Of a DNA stretch of 39,632 nucleotides, positions 12,121-18,900 are shown one piece after another. Both the position numbers and the translations under genes were made by a program. Within the stretch, counting starts at the first letter, position 1. Each line of letters starts with the position of its first letter. The notes beneath the pieces are model-generated. The model had not been told where the DNA came from, did not search any database, and saw only the letters and a list, made by a program, of their open reading frames with translations. This DNA is from a virus, in IMG/VR virus record IMGVR_UViG_3300048838_000280, positions 1 to 39,632 of that record. The stretch is one strand, 5' to 3'.

Positions 12121-12362
12121 AGGACAACCACCTGTCGTGCTGCCTGGGCGTGAAGGCGCGCGAGTGCCCGCACCTGCTGGCGCTGGAGAAGATCGAGCGT
12201 TGCACGCCCGAGGACGTGGACGCCGCGAAGGCTTGGACGTGCGCGGCGCACATCGTGAGCAAGGGCGGCGACTTCGCCAACGAGGGGTACATGCTGCGCG
12301 TCGATGACCGCATGTACTGGGACAACGTGTACGAAAGCCTCGCGCAGAGCGATGAGGGCTAA
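12099..12362 (+). CDS. Cassette 7: hypothetical Cys-containing protein
   Basis: An 87-residue protein (MQDPVPVKDNHLSCCLGVKA, ECPHLLALEKIERCTPEDVD, AKAWTCAAHIVSKGGDFANE, ending RMYWDNVYESLAQSDEG). Similar short proteins occur in phages as I recall; function unknown. ATG 12081 would add six residues. Its TAA lies in the left core of attC8. Confidence 0.65.
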   Translation: MQDPVPVKDNHLSCCLGVKARECPHLLALEKIERCTPEDVDAAKAWTCAAHIVSKGGDFANEGYMLRVDDRMYWDNVYESLAQSDEG

Positions 12363-12422
12363 CGCAGAGGTAACCGGCAGACCCGGCTTGCCGGGGCTGT
12401 CCGGTTGAGTGACGGGTTAGGC
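12357..12422 (+). repeat. attC8 (last site of the array)
   Basis: Left core GGCTAAC (12357-12363), right core GTTAGGC (12416-12422), 66 bp, with arms GGTAACCGG and CCGGTTGAGT and a central CCCGGC/GCCGGG stem. The TTA of its right core is also the stop codon (TAA) of the convergent leftward gene 12417-12602. Confidence 0.9.
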
Positions 12423-12602
12423 GCCTGGTGGTAGTCGGAGCTTGGCTCGCCGCAGGTATGGGACAAGGCGCCCGAGCCTGTGCAACGCGCGCAGCGTGGC
12501 CGCGTGCTCTGGATCGAGCCGGATTGTGCAGACCGGCGTTTCCCGCCGCTGCTCGGGCGGCACCGGCGGGCGCCCGATGCGCTTTCCGACGGTCCCGCTC
12601 AC
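12417..12602 (-). CDS. Hypothetical small DNA-binding-like protein, ends in attC8
   Basis: A 61-residue basic protein (GTG start) with MSGTVGKRIGRPPVPPEQRR, then VCTIRLDPEHAATLRAL and RLVPYLRRAKL. The RIGRPPVPPEQRR opening and the strand-helix-helix order recall ribbon-helix-helix proteins such as Arc/CopG. Its stop codon is supplied by the right core of attC8. The GTG overlaps the upstream stop as GTGA. Confidence 0.6.
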   Translation of the reverse strand: MSGTVGKRIGRPPVPPEQRRETPVCTIRLDPEHAATLRALHRLGRLVPYLRRAKLRLPPGA

Positions 12603-12841
12603 GGCTTGCTCGACAGCTTGGCCAGGCCGATGATCGCGTCAGCCAAGTCGGCGGTGCGATCCTCCGGGCTGAGCAGATCGAAGGCCACGGACATGACGCG
12701 GTTGGCGTCGGCGGCGCCGCGCACAGGCAGGCCCATCGCGTGCAGAGCTGGTGCGGGCTTTGTCAGGGCCGCGACGGCGGCTTGGTAGACGACTTGCGCG
12801 CCATGCGCGCGGCACGCGGCGATGATGTCTTGCTCGGTCAT
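12599..12841 (-). CDS. Hypothetical protein
   Basis: An 80-residue protein starting MTEQDIIAACRAHGAQVVYQ, with two predicted helices and LLSPEDRTADLADAIIGLAK at the end. No family recognised. It overlaps the next gene (12417-12602) as GTGA; together with 12857-13138 it forms a three-gene leftward unit. Confidence 0.6.
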   Translation of the reverse strand: MTEQDIIAACRAHGAQVVYQAAVAALTKPAPALHAMGLPVRGAADANRVMSVAFDLLSPEDRTADLADAIIGLAKLSSKP

Positions 12842-12856
12842 GCTGTGCTCCTCGGG

Positions 12857-13138
12857 TCAGCGGTAGACGCCAGTTTCGGCGCCGCGGTAGATGGCGGCAG
12901 TGCGGGCGCGGTATTGATGGTCGGCGATGTCGGCAGCGGACGGCTGCGGCGCATCGACGGTCTTGGTGTGGTTGACGTAGCCCAGCAACTCGCCGCGGCC
13001 GGCGGCGGCTGTGTCGCGCTTGGCCTTGGCAAACAGGCGGTCGTCGAACTTGGCTGGAGACGTGACGGACTCGACGGCGCCGCTCGGGCGACGGACGGTC
13101 AGGACGCTGTGGCTGTGGATTTCGAGGGTTTTGGTCAT
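12857..13138 (-). CDS. Hypothetical protein, first gene of a leftward unit
   Basis: A 93-residue protein starting MTKTLEIHSHSVLTVRRPSG with beta strands, then a basic helix (FDDRLFAKAKRDTAAAGRG), LLGYVNHTKTVDAPQPSAAD and HQYRARTAAIYRGAETGVYR. No family recognised. It begins just past the AT-richer intergenic region at 13139-13251, which probably holds its promoter. Confidence 0.6.
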   Translation of the reverse strand: MTKTLEIHSHSVLTVRRPSGAVESVTSPAKFDDRLFAKAKRDTAAAGRGELLGYVNHTKTVDAPQPSAADIADHQYRARTAAIYRGAETGVYR

Positions 13139-13251
13139 TGCTGGCTCCGCGCTGTCGATGTGTTTACTGTAATACAGCCAAGGGCGCAGCGCAAGCCCGT
13201 ATGCAGATTATTTTGTAACACGCGCAAGGCGCTTAACACGCTTTAGACCAA
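13139..13251. promoter_or_regulatory. Divergent intergenic control region
   Basis: This 113-bp gap lies between the leftward gene 12857-13138 and the rightward gene 13252-13482. It is clearly richer in A/T than its surroundings (GATTATTTTGTAAC). It holds a perfect 11-bp palindrome CTGTAATACAG (13167-13177) and two direct copies of TAACACGC (13216-13223, 13234-13241). A weak leftward promoter (TTGCGC, 17 nt, TACAGT) overlaps the palindrome. Confidence 0.5.
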
Positions 13252-13482
13252 ATGGCCGACCTCGCCCAACACCTGCGCGCCCTTGCGCGCCACGCGCACG
13301 ACGACCTCTCGATCGGCGACGAGGCAGCAGGCGAGATCGAGCGGCTGCAGCGGGCTCTGGCCGCCGAGCGCGAGCGCTGCGCGGCGATCTGCGACGAGAT
13401 CGGAGACCGCGCCTGGGAGCAGTGGCGGACCACAGCCGACCCCCTAGTCGCGCTGACCGAGTGGCTGCGCGAGGTCGGATAG
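13252..13482 (+). CDS. Hypothetical coiled-coil protein (isolated rightward gene)
   Basis: A 76-residue protein MADLAQHLRALARHAHDDLS, then a coiled coil (EIERLQRALAAERERCAAIC) and TTADPLVALTEWLREVG. Similar AGEIERL...ERERCA proteins occur in many phages, function unknown. It is the only rightward gene among leftward ones and overlaps the end of 13444-13776 convergently by 39 bp. Confidence 0.6.
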   Translation: MADLAQHLRALARHAHDDLSIGDEAAGEIERLQRALAAERERCAAICDEIGDRAWEQWRTTADPLVALTEWLREVG

Positions 13483-13776
13483 CACATCACGCGCCGTCTC
13501 TGCCGCGCGCAGCAGCTCCTCGTCGCTGACCGCGCCGCCCAGCGCGCGCGCCTGCAGCGCCTCGACGACGGCCTCGGCTGCGCGCCGGCCGGCGTCGATC
13601 TGGCGCACCAGCCGGTCGCGCTCGGCACGCTCGGCGCGCCGATCGCGCAGCACGTACTGCCGCGCCTCGTGCAGCGCAGCCCAGGCGATCATCAGCCGCG
13701 TGCGCAGGTCACGGCGCTGGCGTGCCCGGCGACGGGCCTGCAGCCAGTAGCGCAGGCGATCCCAGGCGCTGGGCAC
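13444..13776 (-). CDS. Hypothetical basic helical protein
   Basis: A 110-residue, arginine-rich, helical protein (LRYWLQARRRARQRRDLRTR, AWAALHEARQYVLRDRRAER, VRQIDAGRRAAEAVVEALQA). It follows the spanin gene closely and ends convergently into 13252-13482. No family recognised. Confidence 0.55.
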   Translation of the reverse strand: MPSAWDRLRYWLQARRRARQRRDLRTRLMIAWAALHEARQYVLRDRRAERAERDRLVRQIDAGRRAAEAVVEALQARALGGAVSDEELLRAAETARDVLSDLAQPLGQRD

Positions 13777-13778
13777 GC

Positions 13779-14303
13779 CTACGGCCCCGGCGCGCTGGCA
13801 GCGAGCCCTGCGGCCCGCACGTAGGCCTGCAGGCCCTCTAGGCGGGCGCCGTCGTGGTCAGCAGCAGCTGCCACCGTCGATAGAGCTGCCGCACACTCTC
13901 GGACCACGACGGCGAGCCGTCCGGCGACAACGGAGGCGCCATCAGCTCGGCCGGCGGCGGAGGCAGCGTCACCGGACGCACAGGCGTTGGCAGCGTAGTC
14001 GGCGACCGCAGCGCGCAGCCGCTCGCCGTCATCGCGCAGAGCAGCAGCAGCGCGCTCGACGCGCGCGAGGCGGGATCGGGTCTCATCGTAGGCTCTCCTG
14101 ACGGCGGATGCGGTTGCGGCTTCGCTCGCTCGCGCTGCTGCTTCGGCGGCGGCGGTTGCCTCGGCTCGCTCGGCTCGCTGCGTGGCCTGCTCTGCTGCGG
14201 CCCGAGCCTCGCGGGTGTTGCGCCGCTCGGCGATGTTGGCCACGACAGCCAGCGCCAGCAGCAGGGCCAGCACGGCGGCGATGGTGGCGGCGATGCGGGT
14301 CAC
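13779..14303 (-). CDS. Rz-like i-spanin
   Basis: A 174-residue inner-membrane spanin. One N-terminal transmembrane helix (AATIAAVLALLLALAVVANI) is followed by a long charged periplasmic coiled coil (RRNTREARAAAEQATQRAER...). Rz pairs with an outer-membrane lipoprotein to fuse the two membranes at lysis. The Rz1 gene is nested inside in another frame. It starts at GTG 14303, with GGAGGGTGGAGC upstream, overlapping the endolysin stop as GTGA. Confidence 0.82.
   Translation of the reverse strand: MTRIAATIAAVLALLLALAVVANIAERRNTREARAAAEQATQRAERAEATAAAEAAARASEAATASAVRRAYDETRSRLARVERAAAALRDDGERLRAAVADYAANACASGDAASAAGRADGASVVAGRLAVVVRECAAALSTVAAAADHDGARLEGLQAYVRAAGLAASAPGP
13838..14086 (-). CDS. Rz1-like o-spanin lipoprotein (nested)
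   Basis: An 82-residue ORF lying wholly inside the Rz gene in a different frame. It has a signal peptide with a lipobox (LLLLCAMTASGC) and a proline-rich mature part (TLPTPVRPVTLPPPPAEL), the classical Rz1 signature. It would be lipidated and anchored in the outer membrane, where it meets the Rz coiled coil. Confidence 0.82.
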   Translation of the reverse strand: MRPDPASRASSALLLLCAMTASGCALRSPTTLPTPVRPVTLPPPPAELMAPPLSPDGSPSWSESVRQLYRRWQLLLTTTAPA

Positions 14304-14860
14304 GCTCCACCCTCCACGGACAGCGGCGCGCGCTTGCCCAGGCACAGATCGCGCTCGGCCTGCCGGCGCAGCCAGACGCCGTAGCAATTGTTCGCTCGGA
14401 CGCGGCAGTCGGTCAGCACGCCGCGGATGCGGACCTTGCTGTAGGCCGTGATGCGCTCGCAGGCCTGGGCCATCTTGCCGGCGCGGATCAGATCGCCCAG
14501 GCACTCCGAGCGCGGCAGGCACGAGGCGCAGACGTTGGCCGCGCCCACGTTGTAGGCGAGGCTCGCCAGCGCGTCGTACTCGTGTTGCTGCAACTGCACG
14601 CCGGTGCGGCCGTATGTGCAGGCCAGCAGCTCGCGGCCGTGGCGCTCGATTGCCGTGCGCGTCAGCTCGTCGCACTGCGGCCGGGTGTACTGCGTGCCGA
14701 TGGCCACGCCGCGCACGACGACGCCCGCGCAGACCGTGGGCACGCCGCCCACGTCGGCATAGACGCGCGTCTCGTTGCCCTCGCGCTCGACGATCCAGCC
14801 GACGAGGCCGACCGACGCGACGACGACGCCGCCGATGACGGCATTGCGCAGGCCGGGCAT
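14300..14860 (-). CDS. SAR endolysin, GH24 lysozyme
   Basis: A 186-residue lysozyme. The catalytic triad spacing E-x8-D-x5-T is present in REGNETRVYADVGGVPTVC. The N terminus (LRNAVIGGVVVASVGLVGWI) is a weakly hydrophobic, Gly/Ala/Val-rich signal-anchor-release segment, so the enzyme is exported by Sec, held inactive in the membrane and released when the membrane depolarises. LASLAYNVGAANVC matches the GH24 core. The start overlaps the holin stop as TGATG. Confidence 0.88.
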   Translation of the reverse strand: MPGLRNAVIGGVVVASVGLVGWIVEREGNETRVYADVGGVPTVCAGVVVRGVAIGTQYTRPQCDELTRTAIERHGRELLACTYGRTGVQLQQHEYDALASLAYNVGAANVCASCLPRSECLGDLIRAGKMAQACERITAYSKVRIRGVLTDCRVRANNCYGVWLRRQAERDLCLGKRAPLSVEGGA

Positions 14861-15324
14861 CAGTACGGCCCCCCAGGCGGTGGAGGTGGCGGAGGCGGAG
14901 CGTGCCCCGTCATCATCATCTTGACCGCCGCGTAGATCGAGGCGAGCCCCAGCAGCGGCGCCCCGATCCACATGATCACGCGGCGCGTGCGATCCACCCA
15001 GCGCAGCGCCGCGGCAATGTCGTCTGTCACGGCTGCCGACGACTCAAGCCGGGCACCGATGCCGTCCAGACGCTCAACGATGGTCGCCTGCGCGTCGGCC
15101 ACAGCGAGCATTCCCTCGGCGAGCCGGTCGATGCGGTGCTCGATGTCCTGCATGCGTGCCTCCTGGCGTAGCCTGTGCTCGCGCGCTGCGGTCTGCTCGA
15201 CGACGACGGCCGCGAGCTGCTCTGTCAGGTGCCGCTGGCCTGCGGCCACCGCGACGGCGGAGTGCTCCAGCTCGTCGACCCTCGCGCACAAGCCGGCGAA
15301 ATCGGTGTCAAGCCCCATGGTCAT
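14860..15324 (-). CDS. Holin-like membrane protein with coiled coil
   Basis: A 154-residue protein. Residues about 8-110 form a coiled coil (DELEHSAVAVAAGQRHLTEQ; EARMQDIEHRIDRLAEGML), followed by one transmembrane helix (VIMWIGAPLLGLASIYAAV) and a poly-proline tail. This coiled coil plus C-terminal helix layout resembles XhlA-type holin-associated proteins. Its place before the endolysin supports a lysis role, perhaps as a pinholin partner. Confidence 0.6.
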   Translation of the reverse strand: MTMGLDTDFAGLCARVDELEHSAVAVAAGQRHLTEQLAAVVVEQTAAREHRLRQEARMQDIEHRIDRLAEGMLAVADAQATIVERLDGIGARLESSAAVTDDIAAALRWVDRTRRVIMWIGAPLLGLASIYAAVKMMMTGHAPPPPPPPPGGPY

Positions 15325-15593
15325 GCTCCGTCGTCGTCGTCGTGCGTGCCGCCGAACTCGGGCCGCAGCGCGTACTCGGTGCGCCACGTGCCGCGCTGCC
15401 CTGGGACCGGCTGTCGCTCGCGCGAAAGCAGCAGTCCGCAGTCCTCCCACGTGCGCAGCCACGCCGACGCGGTGGCCGTCTGTACGCCCAGCTCTTCGGC
15501 CGCCTCGGCGCGCGTGACCCACTCGGTGCGCGTGCGCTTGAGCAGGTCTGCCGCCATCGCTGCCGCCAGGACGCTCTTGGGGTGCGGCTTCAT
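15321..15593 (-). CDS. HTH DNA-binding protein near the lysis cassette
   Basis: A 90-residue protein with a winged-helix/HTH region: RTEWVTRAEAAEELGVQTAT then SAWLRTWEDCGLLLSRERQP. The C terminus is very acidic (HDDDDGA). ATG 15593 has GAGGAGGG upstream. The same frame is open upstream to 15902, so it could be fused to the preceding gene if that gene is read without a frame change. Confidence 0.62.
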   Translation of the reverse strand: MKPHPKSVLAAAMAADLLKRTRTEWVTRAEAAEELGVQTATASAWLRTWEDCGLLLSRERQPVPGQRGTWRTEYALRPEFGGTHDDDDGA

Positions 15594-15902
15594 CGGTCGC
15601 CCTCCTCGCTCAGCAGCGCCGCGCCCACGTCGGCCGCGGTGCGCGCGGCGATGGCCACGGCGCGCAGGTAGCGCATGCACTCGCGCGTCTGCTTCCGGCG
15701 TCATGTCCGTCCGCGCGCTGTGCGCGAGCTGGTAGTAGGCGACGCCCGCGCCCGGCGCGTAGTCGATCTCGATCAGCCGCCCCAGCGCCAGCAGCACCGG
15801 CGGGCGCTGCGTCAGCTCCACGGTCACGCCGGCATGCTTGGCGATGCCACGGCCTTGCGCGGCACACCACCACAGCCGCGTGCGATGCAGGTCGTCTGAC
15901 AT
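15590..15902 (-). CDS. Hypothetical protein, apparently frameshifted near its 3' end
   Basis: The first part (MSDDLHRTRLWWCAAQGRGI, AGVTVELTQRPPVLLALGRL, YYQLAHSARTDMTPEADAR) is in one frame to about 15685. A natural-looking C terminus (ECMRYLRAVAIAARTAADVG then AALLSEEGDR) continues in another frame and ends at 15590, overlapping the HTH start as ATGA. A 2-nt loss in a GCGCG run would explain this. The unshifted frame runs straight into the HTH gene. Real mutation, sequencing error and recoding are all possible. Confidence 0.45.
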
Positions 15903-15918
15903 TTCATCGCCTCCTCGA

Positions 15919-18900
15919 TCACGGCACGATCAGTTGCAGAGACCCGAAACCGATCACCGCATTGGCCCCGGTGTTGTCGGTAGCGAACAGCACCGTCAGG
16001 TTGGTCAGGTGCGTGCCGCTCGTGGCGTCGCTCAGCACGTATTCGCGGTCGGTGGTCATGGCTAGCCAGGTGTCGGTGGTGCCGCTGTCGAGGCTGTGCC
16101 CCGTGGCGGTTACGCGCAGCCAGAAGCTGGTGTTACTGGCCAGCACGGCGCCGGCCCACTGGCCGGCGTCCTGATAGCTGCCGCCGCTGCCGCGCTTGAC
16201 CTGAAACCGACCATCGCCCAGGAACTTGAGGCCGATCCACGTCGTCGTCGCGCTGATGACGTGAAACGCCCCGCCGACGATCGGACCGGCCGGGATACCG
16301 CCCTTGGCCTTGGCGATGTTGAGCGTGCCCGTGATGTCGGCTTGCCCCGCCTTGGCGCCGCGGAACGTCACCTGCCCGGTGTCGGCCGACATGGCAGTGA
16401 ACGTGGCCGTGGCGCCAGTGCCGCTGCTTGGCGTCATGTTGGTAGCCGTCCACGTCCATGCCCAGTTGGCGCTGTCGTCGGTGCCGTTCTTGTTGGCACG
16501 GGCGGTGATGCTGGCCGATGACCAGTCGGTCACCACGCCGTCGCTGGTGGCCGGAAGCAGCAGGAACCCGGGGTTTGCCTGAAACGTGTAGACGTCGCTC
16601 GCCGCTGTGCCCTTGAGCACCGGCAGCACGCTCTCCAGCGGCAGCTCGCCGGGCTTGGTCAGCCGCAGGCGCACACCGCCCTCGGTGGCGCTGGTGGCCA
16701 GCAGGGGCGCACGGCGGGCAAATCCAGCGCCATCGACCAGCGGCAAGAACCGCTCCGGCAAACTGCCGTCAACAGCCGGCGGGCCACCCGCGGGCGGCGC
16801 CCCGCCACCATCCAGCCATGTCTTGCCGTCCGTGGTGTACAGCAGGTCGCCGCCGCCGCCGGCGGGCAGCATATACAGGACCCCGCTGATCTCCACCAGC
16901 TGGCCCTGCGTGATGGTCGCCGGCAAGGTGACCGCGACCCACACGCCGGCCTCCAGGTAGGCGGCCTTGTTGGTGGCTGACCAGAAGGTGACGACGGTCC
17001 GACCCTGGAAGCCGCGCGCATCCCAGATTTGATAGGGCAGGCCGCTGATGGGCGACCAGCTGCTGCCCGCATTGGTCGACAGATAGTCCACCCCGCTGGC
17101 AGCCCGGCCGACCCAGGTGCCCGGCGTCGTCGGCAGCAAGGTCGTGCTGTTGGCCGGCATCGTGGCGGCGGACCACGTGGCGCCGCCGTCTGTGCTCTGG
17201 CATCCGGCGGTGCTGCCCACTGGAGCTATGAGGATCTTGCCGCCACCGGCGCGCATGCTGTTCCACTGGCCGCTGACGGGCAGCGATACCGAGCCGCTAA
17301 AGGTCAGGCCGCCGTCGGTGCTTCGCCGCAGCTTGTTGGTGCTGCCTACGCTGCCCTCGATCAGGCAGAACGCACCTTGGTCGGATGTGCCAAGCTGCCA
17401 GCGGCCGGCAAGGCCAACGTCCTGATCGGTCCAGACCTTGAAATCGGTACTGCGCTTGACCTTCTGCCAGGTGGTCGACGTGTTGTAGCCCAGCATCAGG
17501 TAGACGCCGTCGCCAACGATCGCCCCGATCGGGTAGCTCCACCCGGCAGCGGCGTAGTCGATGGTCTCGGATTCCGGCGTGCCCAGCGTGCCCAGCGCCA
17601 GCAGCGCCGTCACGTCCACGCGCTGGCCGGTCAGCGTGCTGCTCACGTTGATGTCGGTCTTGCTCGGCGTCCAGTTGACGGTGTCGTCGAGCTTGCCGCC
17701 CTTGATGACCTTGTACTCAGCCCACGCATCGTCATAGCTGGCCACGTCGCCGGTGGCCGTGACGGGCAGGCGGATCTCGCTGCGCGGGGTCCACACCACC
17801 TGGTAGCCGGCGCCGCTGGCCTCGGCCTTGTCGACCACGAAGCTCGCGCTCAGCGTGTCCACGCCGTCGTCGGCCTCCACCAGCACCGCGCCGGTGGGCA
17901 CGGTCATCGCGCTCACGGCCACCAGCACGCTGGTCGGGTTGGCGACCGGGCCCGCGCCGCCGTTGATGGTGGCGGTGACGCCGCTGTCGGGCGTGATGCT
18001 CCAGGTCCAGTCGTCGGTGGTGTCGGTCAGCCCCTCGTACACCGCGGCCTCGGTCTCGGCGCCGCTGTAGTCTCCGTATTCACCGCTCTCGTCGGTGGGC
18101 ACGGCGTGCGTGGGGTTCGACAGATAGAGGTACGGCGCGGTGGTGGTGCTGTCCTGCCGGTAGATGTCGAGCGTGTCGCTGGCGCTGCCCAGCGTGGCCG
18201 TCACGCGCACGCGGCGCACGCTGCCGCTGCTGCCAGGCGCCACGAACTGCGCAGCCGTCATGGTGCGCGCGTTGCCCGTGCCGCCAAGCGTCACGGCGCC
18301 CAGGCTGCTGCCGCCGGTGCGTGCGTCGAATGCCTCGGCCGTGAAGCTGGCCGTGCCGAACAGGTTGATGAGGTTCGCCGTGATCGTCAGCGTCTCGTCG
18401 CCAGGGGCCTGCGCGGTGTGCGTGGTGCCGTCCGCGAAGCTGAAGAACGGGAAGCGGTCGGTCGTGAGCGTCAGCAGCCCGACGGTGCCGATCTGGTCGA
18501 TGCTGTCGTCGACCGTGACGCTGATGCTGGCCGCGTTGGCGCTCGCGTTGCCGGTCGTGTCGACGTGCTTGGCGCGCACGATGTAGGTGCCGTCCGGCGG
18601 ACGCGGGCGCTTGTAATCGCTGCCGGCGACACGCGCGAGGAAGGTGGCGTCAGCCCATCCCGTGCCGCCCTCACGCAGCTCGGTGTAGGCGTAGTCGCCG
18701 TCGGTGCACGGATCCCACGTCGCCCACACCTGCGTCGGCTTGATGGTCGCGTCGAGGTTGGCCACGTCTTGCGGCGGCGCCGCAGCGCCAAGCGCGACGA
18801 GGCTCGTGTGCGCCCAGTTGCTGACCACGCCGGTCGGCGACACAGCGCGCACGCGCGCGATGTACGCCACGCCCTCGACGAGCGGCCCCTGAACCGTGCT

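Larger units (their letters stand above)
9050..12422 (+). mobile_element. Integron-like gene cassette array (8 attC sites, 7 cassettes, no integrase)
   Basis: Eight inverted-repeat sites of the attC form (left core RYYYAAC, right core GTTRRRY, inner L''/L' arms near TAACCGG and CCGGTTGA, variable centre) lie in one orientation at 9050, 9346, 9642, 10139, 10893, 11403, 11876 and 12357. Most cassettes end with an ORF whose stop codon is in or just before the left core, as in integrons. No intI gene, attI site or Pc promoter is visible, so this fits a cluster of attC sites lacking an integrase (CALIN). It sits between phage recombination genes and leftward phage genes and would be transcribed from the rightward phage promoter. 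Confidence 0.88.

Noticed and set aside
9050-12422. CRISPR array as an explanation of the repeated elements
   Set aside because: Spacing is irregular (about 120-750 bp), the units are imperfect hairpins with variable centres, and coding sequences lie between them; no cas genes.
13167-13177. CTGTAATACAG as a LexA/SOS box
   Set aside because: LexA boxes need CTGT-N8-ACAG; here only three bases separate the halves, so it is kept only as an uncharacterised palindrome.
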